Assembly (NCBI GenBank): GCA_958009055.1
Contig: OY253659.1
Location: 558,001-622,000 of the forward strand
Reading direction: 5' to 3'
Origin: Choricystis sp. odSpoLacu1
Lineage: Eukaryota; Chlorophyta; Trebouxiophyceae
Length of the DNA stretch: 64,000 nucleotides
Made by a program: the position numbers and the translations under genes. Positions 53,184-63,016 of the stretch are shown in pieces. The number at the start of each line of letters is the position of its first letter. Within the stretch, counting starts at the first letter, position 1. The notes beneath the pieces are model-generated. The model saw only the letters and a program-made list of their open reading frames with translations, did no database searches and was not told the DNA's origin.

Positions 53184-53774
53184 GGCGGCGGGCGGGCCAA
53201 AATTGCGGGAGAGTGTGTTTTTCTCGCTCTTTTCGCCGTCTCTCGTCCTCCGCCCCCCACCTTTTCCCCCTGGGTGCCGTGTGTGTCTGTGTGTGAAGTT
53301 GAATACAGGCACTCCCCAACTCTTCTCTCACCCGCCCTCCACGCCGCCAAAGGTCGCCGTGTGATCCAGCAGGTCCGCCACGTCGCTCGCCACGTCGCCC
53401 TGGCAGAGGTTCAGCAGCGGATGGTGGGCCTCCCGGCGGGCGGGTGGGATGAGGCGGAGGAGGGGTGACTCGGCTGTTTTCTCTGTTTTTTGTTTTTGTT
53501 GGGCGTTCAGTGCAGAGTGTGTTTGGTGGCACTCTAAGGAGACTCTTTTTTTGACCAGTTGCGGGCGTGTAATCCCCCGCTTTATCCCTTTTCTATCGCG
53601 CCTCTCGTGCGCACACGTGAGAGAGGGAGGGAGGAGAGTCACACAGGTGGCTTTTTTTACGCAGGCTGTTTTTTTTCTCTCGAGCAACGAGAAGATAATT
53701 AAAGAAAACTCAAATCACATTACAGAGGGGGGGACAGAGAGTACAATGCAGGCTGTATGTGTGTGCAAAAATCT
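53184..53774. other. Intergenic with possible unassigned exon
   Basis: A 591-nt gap between the convergent Ca2+-ATPase and LysM genes. At about 53340-53470 both strands look coding: plus GRRVIQQVRHVARHVALAEV to a TGA at 53466-53468, or minus AHHPLLNLCQGDVASDVADL to a stop at 53328. No start or partner exon was found. T-rich runs flank it (53657, 53670). Left unassigned. Confidence 0.35.
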
Positions 53775-54962
53775 CTACTCCTTTTTGGAGGCTGCCAGCG
53801 GTGGCCGCCGCGGCACGAGCGACGCGCCGTCTCCTCTCTCGGCCCCCGCGCGCCGCCGCCTCAACCTCTCCGCCGCGGCGGCCGCCCGGGCGGCGCCGCC
53901 CGCGACTGAGCCGTCGGCGCCTGCTGCCCCGTCGGCCAGGGTGGCAAGTTCGACTTCGGAGCCGCCACCGCGGGTGCGCCCGGCGAGGCCGCCCCCGGGC
54001 GAAAAGTCTTCTGGCTCGCTGCCGCCGCCGCCGTCGTCATAGTCGTCGCCATCCGAGCCGCCTGCACCGCCACTTGTACCATAGTACGACCGCAGGGCGG
54101 CCAGGGAGGCGGCTCTCCCCGGGCGGGACAGCGCCGCCGCGGCCGTCGAGCGGTGGCGCCGCCGCCGCCCTCCCGCGCGGGGGGTGCTGGCGCCGGACCT
54201 GCCGCCGCCGCCGCCGGGCCCCCCGGGCGGGACAATGACGCGGCCATAGCGGGTGGCGATCATGCCGGCCCAGGTGGAGAGGGAGGGACTGAAGGGGGGG
54301 TGGGGTGGGGGGAGGCGAGTTGGTGTGTGGTGTCCACCCTGCTTTCTCGCCATCCGCACACAGCACGCCTCTGGCGCGCACTCTCCCTCCACACACACAC
54401 AGCACTCACTCGACGGGTGGCGGCGGCCCGCGCGGCACCAGCAGCGTCGGGCGCGCAAACATTGCGGAGTCGCTCAGCAGGCCGTTGGCGCGGCGCACGT
54501 CGGCGGGGGAGACGCCGTAGCGGACGGCGATGCCGGCCAGCGTGTCGTGGCGCGAGATCTGGGGGGGTGGAGGTGGGAGGTGAGAAGGGGGGCGCGTCGG
54601 GGTCTGCATCGCGCGCCGCGGTTTTTGGGGGCCCTCCGTCACCAACACGCCCCTCGGCCCGCCACGCCGCCAAGCCGCCATTGACATGGGTCTAGGGTAT
54701 TGCGTGCCTGGGGGCCAAGGGGTGGCGCACCGCAGACAAGCGAGACTTTTCCGGCGGGACGCGATTGGCTCAACCACCGCGCGTCGCGAATGGTCTCGCC
54801 CCGTGCGGCTGCCGACCGCACTCGCGTTTCCACGCCCGCCACCCCACTCACATTGTGCACCACGTACGGCGACGCGCCGCTGCCGCCGCCGCACGACGAC
54901 GACGGCCCCGCGTCGCCGCCGCGAGGCGGCGTGCGCGCGCCGCCGCCTTGGGCGGCGTCCAT
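53775..54962 (-). CDS. LysM-domain protein of plant intracellular type
   Basis: Exons 54962-54852, 54558-54410 and 54288-53775 join in frame to 257 residues. The LysM unit spans exons 1-2: SPYVVHNISRHDTLAGIAVRYGVSPADVRRANGLLSD, then MFARPTLLVPRGPPPP, matching the plant proteins where LysM is followed by a short Pro segment. There is no signal peptide, so the domain probably acts inside the cell, unlike chitin-receptor LysM proteins. The C-terminal half is low complexity: Gly-rich, with RRRRHRST, an acidic DGDDYDDGGGG patch and a basic RLRRRRAGAERGD end. Ligand unknown. Phase-2 splicing at exon 2 to exon 3 regenerates Asp (GA plus T). Confidence 0.85.
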
Positions 54963-55218
54963 CCAGGCGTCGAGCGCCACGGTGGATGGAAGGGGGGTGA
55001 GAGGCCGCGAGTGGAGGCTGCGGGTGTGTGTGGGAAAAAAAAGGGGGGGCGCGCGCCCCCCTGTTCCGTTTTTTGCTCGAGGTGTGAACCATGCGCCTGT
55101 TGCACTCTCCACATTTCCCACCCTCCCGAAACAAACACACACACACACACACAAACAAACAAGTGAGAACCAACCAGTGAGCAACCAGCTCATGAATGGC
55201 AGCCACCAAACAAAATCT
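54963..55218. other. Intergenic with CA repeat
   Basis: A 256-nt gap between the LysM start and the TOC GTPase stop, both minus strand, with a (CA)n tract at about 55136-55153. It holds the LysM promoter. No gene was recognised. Confidence 0.5.
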
Positions 55219-57111
55219 TCAGTCGCTGTCGCTGTCGGCCACCGCGCGCCGCCGCGCGGTCAGGCGCGGCCGCGCGGTGGCGGCCGCCGTGGCACGCCGC
55301 TTGTCGACGCCCCCCTCCCGCCGCGCCTCCTTCAGCGCACGCAGCCTGGCGGCCGCGATTTCCTTGGTGTAGGGTCCATCCCGGTCCCCCCGCGCGCCGT
55401 CGGCGGGAAGGACGCGCGCGCGCAGGAAGGCCACCGCCGCCACTTGAGCCGCCAACGCCACCGGCACCAGCCAGCGGCGGCGGCGGTCGGGGTCGGCGGC
55501 GCGGCGGGCGGCGACGGGGTCGGGGCGGAAGGGGGTGGGGGGAGCGGCAGCCGTGCCGTCTTCACCACCTGCCGCGCTGCCACCACTTTCAATCGAGGAA
55601 TCCACAATCGCCTCCCACAGAGTTGGCACCCAGGCACTGTCATCCAGTAGCAGGGGCTCCCCCGCTTCGTTGGTGGGGGCGCGGGACGCGGTGTCGGCCA
55701 GGAGGGCGGGCAGCGGCGCCGAGCGGCGCGCGCCGGCCGCGCGCGCAGCGCGGCGCAGCGATTCAGCGCGCTCGGCGGCGTAGTCGTCTGGAAGGAGGAA
55801 GGAGGGCGGGTGAATAACAAGTGTGCGAGTGGGAAGAAACAGAGGGGCGCTGCTTCTCTTTTTTTCACCTCTTCATGTTTTAACCCTCTTTTTTCTCTTT
55901 CCCACACACCATAGCTGCCGCCGCCCGGCACCGCCGTCATGCGGGCGTGCGTCAGCACGATCAGGGTGCGGTCCCACATGTCGGCCCCCAGGTTGGCGGT
56001 GTAGAGGCGCATGAGCTGAAGAGAGGTGAGGAAAAAAGGGGTGAGCGAGAAGAGGGCACGAAAAGAAAACAACAACCCCTCTCCCACCATTCTCTCTCAC
56101 TCTCACCTCCACATCCGATTCGTCCACCCGGTACCCATCCAGTCGGTCCACATACAGCACCGCGTCCAGGGGGCGGCCGGCGAGGGCGCCGCCGAGGGCA
56201 CGTGCCGCGTCGGGGGAGGGCCCGTCGCCATCGGTCAGCCCTGGCGTGTCGATCAGGGTGACGCGGGCGGAGCCCCCCCCCCCCAGGTCGGCCACGCGGG
56301 CCGCCAGCACGGGGCGCTCCAGCTCGCGGGTGAGGGGGTGGAGGGCGGCGACGCGTTCGTTTAAAAGGGCGTTGGACAGCGCCGACTTGCCGCCCCCCGG
56401 GGCGCCCACGACGAGCACGGACACGCCGTCCCGGCTGGCGGACACGAGGCGGTCCAGGGCGGCCTCGATGCGGTCGCGGGTGGGGTCCTGTGGATGTGGT
56501 GGGGTGGGTGGATAGGCGGGAGGTGTTTTTGAGAGAGTTTCCAGCGCCCCCCCATTTTTTCATCCACACACACTCACCGGCATGCCCGCCAACCCCGTCC
56601 ACTCCTTGGGCGGTACCGCAGCGGGGGGGGGCGGCGGCGCGGTGACCGCGCGGCCGAGGCCGACGATTTCTTCGCCGTCGTCGTCGCCGTCGTCGTCTTC
56701 GTATTCATCGTTGTCGTCCGCGACTGAGGGAGAGAGGGGGGGGGGGGGGGGGGGTTGAGTGTAGCGAGTGTCGCGCGGGGAGGTGGGGGAGGCGACGCGT
56801 GAAAGAGACACCCGCCCGCTGTGCTAGCCAATTTCGAGCCGGCGGCCCACCCCGGCACGCCCCCCTCCCTGCCCGCAGAGCCAGCGCACTTCGCCGCGCC
56901 AACCTGCGTCACGCACACACACCACCTCTCCCTCCACACACGGCGACACACCTTCCTCCACCAGGCCGTCGTCGTCGTCGCCGTCGACGTCTGGCCCGTC
57001 CGAACCGTCGCCGTACTGTCCCTCTTCACCATCAAACTCTTCCTCCCCCTCAAAGTCGGTGTCGTCGGTGTACTCTTCATCTACGTCGTCGGCGTAGGGT
57101 GGGTTGTTCAT
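55219..57111 (-). CDS. TOC34: TOC34-like chloroplast import GTPase with acidic N-terminal extension
   Basis: Preprotein receptor GTPase of the outer envelope. Exons 57111-56952, 56723-56578, 56487-56107, 56015-55910 and 55787-55219 give 453 residues. Residues 1-80 are strongly acidic (DEEYTDDTDFEGEEEFDGEE; DDNDEYEDDDGDDDGEE). The GTPase starts near 103: P-loop VVGAPGGGKSALSNALL (about 130), RPVLAARVADLG, switch II LIDTPGLTDGDG, the TOC signature VLYVDRLDGYRVDESDVE, and IVLTHARMTAVPGGG. A C-terminal tail anchor (WLVPVALAAQVAAVAFLRAR, about 370-390) is followed by 62 basic residues. Tail anchor and length fit TOC34; the acidic head recalls the A domain of TOC159. It faces a plastid ferredoxin across 159 nt. 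Confidence 0.9.
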
Positions 57112-57270
57112 GGTGGGCGGGGACGCGCGCGGGGGGGAGAAGCGAAACAAAAAAACGAAGAGGGTTGAGTGTTTTGTTTTTCTTGTTGGCGCGGCACTCT
57201 TGCCCCTCTTTTGGTGTCCGCGCAGACCACGCAGCACACACACAGCACACACACAACACTCTATCCTGAA
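57112..57270. promoter_or_regulatory. 159-nt divergent promoter, TOC GTPase / ferredoxin
   Basis: Separates start codons of two genes for plastid proteins. Contains AAACAAAAAAACG near 57145, TGTTTTGTTTTTCTTG near 57170 and a CACACACA tract near 57240. No TATA box. Co-regulation is inference from the shared short gap. Confidence 0.55.
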
Positions 57271-58112
57271 ATGCGTGCCTTCACGTCCTTTACCGCGGGC
57301 CCTCGCACGCCGCCCCCCGCCGCACCGCGCGGCCCGCGCCCTCCCCGCGCCGACAAAATGTGCCGCGACGTCGTGTCCACGCCCAAGGACAAGTCAACCG
57401 CGGTGGGGAGTGCCACGGTCGCGTTTCTGGGGGCGGGCGGCGTGCGGGAGGACGTGCCGTGTGCCAAGGTGAGAGAGGAGAGGAAGGGAAGGCGCTGGGC
57501 TTCAGGCGTGCCGCTTGTGTGGGCTAGCCCACGTGCCACAGCGCATGGAAAGCGTGCGCAGGAGACATGGGGGAGGCGCCGGCGCGAGGAGAGTGCGGGG
57601 GCGACGCCAAGCGCAGAAAACAGGGCAGGCGCGTCGACACCCGTTTTTCTCATACCCGACCCTCCCACCCTCCCTCTCTCCCTCTCAGGCTGGCTACATC
57701 CTGGACGCCGGCCTGGACGCCGGCCTGGAACTCCCCTACACCTGCCGCGCCGGCATCTGCGGCGCCTGCGTGGCGCGCGTGGTGGAGGGGGAGGTGGACC
57801 AGAGCGACGTGAGTCGGAGAGAGTCGTTTTTTTTCGACGAAAAGGAGGAAAACAGCGTTTTTTTCATCATGACACACCACCCCACCACACACCACACAGA
57901 TCGACGTCATCTCATTCACGCTGACGGACGACGAGCTGGCCCAAGGCATGTGCCTCCCCTGCATGTCGCGCCCGGTGTCAGATTTGGTGGTTCTCGAGAC
58001 TCAGTCAGACTATGGCTACTCCCTGGGGTCGGCTGAATGGGCGGGAGCCACGGGGGCCATCCAGGGGGGGACCGCCAACACGATCATGGGGCGGGAGGGC
58101 AAGGAGGCGTGA
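57271..58112 (+). CDS. Plant-type [2Fe-2S] ferredoxin with C-terminal extension, plastid-targeted
   Basis: Electron carrier of the stroma. Exons 57271-57468, 57689-57808 and 57900-58112 join in phase 0, 176 residues. The first about 45 residues form a Pro/Arg/Ser-rich transit peptide ([16 protein letters not shown]). Cluster ligands follow the plant pattern: [17 protein letters not shown] (Cys-x4-Cys-x2-Cys), then [19 protein letters not shown] with the fourth ligand and one extra Cys two positions before the threonine-proline-type site. VDQSD and [13 protein letters not shown] align well. About 38 residues follow the usual end ([17 protein letters not shown]), which is unusual and recalls extended FdC-type proteins. 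Partner enzyme unknown. Confidence 0.9.
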
Positions 58113-58204
58113 GGAGAGAGTTTTGGGGTGTGTGACAAAAAACAAACTCGTTGTCGTTACACTCCTTCTGTCTCTTTCCCCGTCCAGCTCCCTTTCCCAA
58201 AACC

Positions 58205-58854
58205 ATGGTGCCCAAGCACATCGTCCTCTTCCTCCTCCTGGCCCCCTGCACCCTGACCCTCAACGCGACGGTGGCCAAGCAGGTGGCCACGGGTGAAGTG
58301 GCCGCGATTAAGCACTTCGTCACCAACGCGGCCACCGCCCCCAAATCCATTCCACTGGGTGCCCAGGGCAAGACAATCTGACGGGCGTGCTGCCCGCCTA
58401 CCTGGAACCCGGGCCGTGCACGCCGGCGCCCCCCATCACAGGGCAAGCGGTCGTGCCGCTGAAAACCGAGAAAGGCGTCAACACCACGCTCGAACTCAAG
58501 CTGACGCTGCCGTCCGCGTGTGCTGCGGGGCGGGGCAGACAGGCGCCCTGGTTCGTGGTCATGTTCTACTCGGGGTGGACGGTGCGTTTGTGGGGAAAAG
58601 GGAGCTGGGCGCGAATGGCGATGACTTGACTGTGCGATGACTGGTTCGCCCAGCTGCTGAAAGCCTCGCACACGTCGTTCATCGACAGCAGTCTGTTGGA
58701 TGAAGCGGTGGCAGGCGTATTCTGTATCAATGTGCCTCCCACCGCCGTCTCTCACTCTGTGGCCTCCACCGTGGCTGAGGGGCAGGTGATCGCTTGGTTC
58801 GACGCCCAGACGACGCCCGCTGACCCGGCTCTGGCGTCTAACCAGGCCGTCTAG
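58205..58854 (+). CDS. Unrecognised secreted protein; frame break
   Basis: The ATG at 58205 opens a signal peptide (MVPKHIVLFLLLAPCTLTLN) followed by ATVAKQVATGEVAAIKHFV and SIPLGAQGKT, then hits TGA at 58378-58380. The next frame continues with protein-like sequence, NLTGVLPAYLEPGPCTPAPP and TTLELKLTLPSACAAG, then APWFVVMFYSGWT. A 72-nt intron (58582-58653) leads to LLKASHTSFIDSSLLDEAVA and ends AQTTPADPALASNQAV. Adding one base near 58370 (for example a G giving GKDNLTG) would restore about 192 residues. No family was recognised. The gene could be a decayed copy or carry a sequence error. It begins only 92 nt after the ferredoxin stop. Confidence 0.5.
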
Positions 58855-59733
58855 CTGGCGTGGGCGGCGGGGCAGGGCGCGTGGATGAGCTGGGAGGTGA
58901 AGCCTTGAGAGAAGAGAGGGGAGAGAGGACAGCGGCTCTGTCTCTGCGCCTCTGCGCCTGGTCGCACAATGACACACACACACACACACACACAAACCTC
59001 CTGACAAAAATGGATGCATCCACACAACCCACACCCACACTATGGACATTTCAAAAAAGGGGAGGGATTTTACAGGTGAGTGTGTGTGGGGGGGGGGGGG
59101 GGGGGGCAGCGGCGGGCACGCTACGCGCGCGCGGCGCCGCCCGCGCCGGCCGGCACGGCAGTCATGGCGTGAGCGCGCGCACGCTCTCACAGATGTTTGA
59201 CTGGACTTCGAACCGACGTCACTGACAAGAATGAGATCAAGGCACCTCCCCCAAAAAAACAGGTACAACTTGTCGTACGAGCGAGAGCGCACACCCGACT
59301 CCTTTTTGCCTCTGCCCCCCCCCTCTCCCAAAATCAATGAAAGCCTACGCTTTTCTTTTAGTTGTAGTATTTTAGTGTTGCACAAAACCGAAGTCGAAAA
59401 AACATTGTTCATATTCGGGTTTATGCTGCGCACTCGTTTGGCGCCAGCACGTAGGCCTTCCAGCACGCCCTCCCACTCGTCCAGCGCGACTCAATCATTT
59501 TTGGTGCCCCCCACCGTCAGCTTCACTGGCTCGTCGCCAAACAGGGCGCGCACCCACGCGCGGTGGCGCGCGCGGCGCGAGCTGTTGTGTTCCTCACTCT
59601 TCGCGGGCGACGAAGGGAGATCGCCAGGCTGGCAGTGCTGCGACGACGCACTGCCTCCGCCCGGCTGCACCTTTAGCTGCATCCGTCCCACGCCGTCTTG
59701 CCGGGCGCCAGGGCGCACATCCCATCCAGACAT
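58855..59733. other. 879-nt low-coding region
   Basis: The largest gap in the window, between convergent genes. It contains a (CA)n tract at about 58973-58993, a long G run at about 59089-59106 and AT-richer sequence from 59220 to 59430. On the minus strand the frame of the neighbouring secreted gene stays open past its TGA for 80 codons (59733-59491) and, after another TGA, for about 30 more codons including LDEWEGVLEGLRAGAKRV. That may be a decayed or skipped segment. No RNA gene was recognised. Confidence 0.4.
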
Positions 59734-61290
59734 TCACGTAGACAGCATCTTAACTTGGAGACCCTCCGGCACCCACGGGAGGAGTGCAATGAAGTTATTG
59801 GGGTTACCCGCTGACGACAACACTCTGTCGCCCGTGCTCGAGTAGGGCCCCACGGTGGGCGCGCCCGTCGGCGTGAGGGCTGGATCGCCGTACCAGTCCA
59901 CAAGGGTGCCACTGCAGATGAAAATGACGCCGTACTTCGTGTTGGGCGCGAGCGCCGCCGAGAACCCCGTGAACGTGAAGAGCGCGGTCGGGCTCGTGAC
60001 TGTTTGCGTGACTGAGGAGCTCCCCGCGACGGGCGTAAGGGGCAAATTTTGATTGTTAAGCGTCATGATTGAAGCAACGCACGACGCTGTGCCGGTTGTG
60101 GAGGAAAGCGGGATCGTGACTGTGTTGACAGTGCTGGCCGCTGCGCCTGTGGTAAACTGGTAGCCAAAATTGTCTATCCCAGTGCCAAAAAAGGCGGCGG
60201 TCAGCGCCGAGATCGGCGAGACCAGGTTGCACAGAAGCACACTGGCGTCATCGCACGGGCCGGGCACGGGCACAGGCACAGGCACGGGCGTCCCGGGCGC
60301 GCCGACTGTCGTCACGGTCGGTGCAAACGAGGCGGGGTCGATCGCCAGGCCGCTCAAGCCCGCCCCAATGCAGGAACCGCTCACGGAAGACACCGCGCCC
60401 AGGGGCGGCACCGCGCTGAAGGAGAGGCCGCCCTGGGTGCCGCACGAGACGATGTTGGACGGGAGCGGCAGCTTGGTGTTGTTGGCCTTGACGACAAATG
60501 TCAGCTGACCCACGAGGGACGTGGACTTGTCGGTCGCAACCTTGATGTTGGCGATGTAGCTGCAGGGGGAGTCGGGCGCGTCGAAATCGTGCGTAGAATG
60601 CGTCAAGCGCGTTTGCTCCCCCCCCACCCCCAACCCTCACCCCCCGTGCACATTTCGCCCCCCTTTTCCTTACCCATTGGCCGGCACGACAAACGAGCGC
60701 GGGGTGCCTGCGGTCGAGCAGAGGGGCGGTTGGTTGCCCAACTGCAGGCCCACCACGTCGCCGGTCGCTTCGTCGATGAAGCAGGTGACAGTGCCCGTGA
60801 AACGAGGCGCCGCAGCGTCGACCGCGGCGCCAGACTTCAGGCTGGCCAGTGCCTTGGTGGAGTTGAGCATGGATGCAAAGGTTGCGACTTTGGACGTGGC
60901 TCCGGCGATGAAGGCGGTCGCATTCTTGGGGGGAGGCTGATGGAGGGGAGAGCGGTTGAAAACGCGGTCACCGTCGCTGTCAACACGCGCGCACACGCGC
61001 ATGCGAACCATATGTGCACACTCACCACAAACGCAGCGGATGCAGCGTTCAGCGCAAGGGCCGCAGCTGAAGGACACCCAGAAAAAGGTGGGGCGGCGGT
61101 TGGACTCTCTGTCGAAGGCAGCGATTTGAAACAGACACCAAAAACATGTGCACACCCCGCGCGCACGCTTCACGCACCCACTAATAAAAGTTTGAGTGAG
61201 GGCGCCATTGGAAGAGACGGCTGTGAGCAGGGTGAAAAAAGGGTGAACAAGAAGGAGGTTCACCCGCGCCTTGGCTCGCCATGGCACCAT
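59734..61290 (-). CDS. Secreted or surface protein with PV-repeat linker, unknown
   Basis: Exons 61290-61182, 61066-61026, 60936-60674 and 60559-59734 join in frame to 412 residues. The start (MVPWRAKARVNLLLVHPFFTLLTAVSS) is signal-like. The N-terminal domain includes FIAGATSKVATFASML and GTVTCFIDEATGDVVGLQLG and continues with YIANIKVATDKSTSLVGQL. A short linker PGTPVPVPVPVPGP, typical of algal wall glycoproteins, leads to a beta-rich C-terminal domain (FGYQFTTGAAASTVNTVTIP, then LAPNTKYGVIFICSGTLVDW) resembling bacterial choice-of-anchor-R domains. Eight or so Cys fit an extracellular location. Exon 1 uses donor GTGGGT (or GTGCGT 4 nt later, in another frame). Codon use here looks less GC-biased than elsewhere. 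Confidence 0.7.
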
Positions 61291-61762
61291 GGCGCGGTGA
61301 AGCGCGCCCCGGCGCGTGAAACTGTCGTCTGCTCGCTACGCTCCATAACGCCCAGCACCAGCGCCCAGCAGGAACGCTCAAACACGCCACCATGGACCTC
61401 GACGAGAGTTCAAGTGCAACGCCTCCCGACGGGGGCCGTTTTGTAAGATCTCAATTCAATCGTCTGCGGAAGAAGGCAAAGCCCTGCCATGAGCTGGGGC
61501 AAGCGAGAAGCAAGTTGGTACCTTTGACTTGTCGCCGGTTTGGGTGTTGCAGGCCAAGAATTGACGATTTTCCAGGTCTTATTTGTTGTGAAAAACACTT
61601 GCGAACCTTTTTCTTTTTTTTTTTTCGAAAAAAAACAACGCCGCTCCGCCTCTCTCGCCTACGTGCTGACCGTGGCCACCGCAGTTAGGGGCGTGGGCGT
61701 GCCTTCCTCTACTCCCTCGTCTTTTTATTGTTTCGTCCATCCTATTACTCTTTCTCTTCCCT
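61291..61762. other. Intergenic with A/T hairpin and short open frame
   Basis: A 472-nt gap. It contains a poly(T)-CGA-poly(A) inverted repeat at about 61614-61635 and a plus-strand frame of 98 codons from the ATG at 61392 (MDLDESSSATPPDGGRF...). The frame runs into the poly(T) tract, so its 3' part is unlikely to be protein. No firm gene. Confidence 0.45.
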
Positions 61763-62735
61763 TCAAGCCGCCTCCCTCTCCTCCTCCGCCACCGCAAACA
61801 CGCTGGCGGGCAACCAGTCCCGCCACTCGGGCGGTGCGCCCGCCGCCCCCCCCACCCGCGCAGCCAGCAGCTCAGCCCGTGTCGGCGCGCGCCCCGCGCC
61901 GCGGGGAACGCGCCACCCCAACTCCGCCAGCGTGCGACTCCCCTTCCTCCCGTTGCACCTCGCACACGCAGCCACACAGTTGTCGATGGTCTTGGGGCCT
62001 CCACGTGACAGTGGGATGACGTGATCGATTGTCAGCGGCTCCCCCCGTGCGCCGCAGTAGACGCAGCGCCCGCCGTCCCTCGCCAACACGTTCCTGCGCG
62101 ACGCGGGGGGCAGGGGGCGGGCCTGTTGGGAGGCGTTCCCACTGCTGCCACGCCTGCGGGTGGCGCCTGGTTGAGGGGCCAGGACGCGGGAGCGCAGAAC
62201 TGCGGGGACGCGGTGGGTGGCCGAGGCGGAGCGCACCACGACGCCATCGAAATACGACAGAATCTCGACCGAGGCGCGTGCGTCGCCGCCGCCAGTGCCG
62301 CCCGCCAGTTCGAGTACGACAGCCCGCGTCCAGGGGACGACGTCTATGGGGCGGTGGGCGGCGTCGAGGACGAGGGCGCGGCATGCGTCCAGGGGGCGGG
62401 AGGGAGGAGGACACGAGGCCGATGACGGCGAGGGGGGTGGGGGGGTGGGCGTCGTCGACTGTTTGGGCGTGGGCGTCGGCGACGGCGCGCGGCGGGGGGA
62501 GGGGGCGCGGCGGGACGGGCGGCTGGGTTGAGGGGAGTTTTTTTTTTTCGTTTTGGTTCGCGCGCAGACGCTTTGTTTTTCGGAGGTGCCCTGCGAAGAA
62601 ACGCGCCCAAACACGCGCCTTCTGCCCCCCGACAGGGGCCCACACGTCCCACACGCCTGACCCTCACACTCACCCACTGGTGCTGCGCCCCACGCGGGCG
62701 CGCGCGGTCACGATGAGTTGGGCGCGGGCGGCCAT
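61763..62735 (-). CDS. HNH endonuclease family protein, organelle-targeted
   Basis: Exon 1 62735-62674 (MAARAQLIVTARARVGRSTS) and exon 2 62522-61763 join with GG plus C giving Gly, 273 residues with no spare base, which supports the model. The leader is basic and Ser/Pro-rich, typical of a plastid or mitochondrial presequence. After ALVLDAAHRPIDVVPWTRAV, the nuclease domain reads NVLARDGGRCVYCGARGEPL, TIDHVIPLSRGGPKTIDNCV and AACARCNGRKGSRTLAELGW: zinc CxxC pairs with the DH and N residues of the HNH site. Cyanobacteria carry very similar proteins and green plants have plastid homologues. DNA target and physiological role are unknown. Confidence 0.88.
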
Positions 62736-63016
62736 TGCGTCGCTTTCGTTTTCAGGGTTTGTCGGCGTTTGCCTCACAATCAGCGGTGCGTGCGCCTGGC
62801 GTCCGCCTCAGCGATGTGGGTGTATGTGTCGGGTGTCGCTGGTGCCGGTCGCTGGGTGGGCAAGGCTGAGGTACGACCGGTTTGGGGGGGCAGATGTGTC
62901 GGACGAAAAAAAAAAGAAAAAAAAACGTTTGTGCTTGCGACCCGACAATCTCAAAAGAAGAGACACGCGCTTGCCCGACCGGGCAGCAGCCTGCGCTGGG
63001 GCGTGTCGCAGCAGCC
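62736..63016. promoter_or_regulatory. 281-nt divergent promoter, HNH / TEX30-like hydrolase
   Basis: GC-rich with a broken A-rich tract (about 62907-62929, AAAAAAAAAAGAAAAAAAAAC). No TATA box. Confidence 0.45.

Noticed and set aside
59195..59225. GGTTCGAA-like tRNA B box on the minus strand
   Set aside because: The flanking bases do not form a T stem and no A box or acceptor stem is present.
61392..61688. 98-codon plus-strand frame (MDLDESSSATPPDGG...)
   Set aside because: It runs through a poly(T) tract encoding Phe repeats and has no homologue I recognise or splice signals; kept only as a note.
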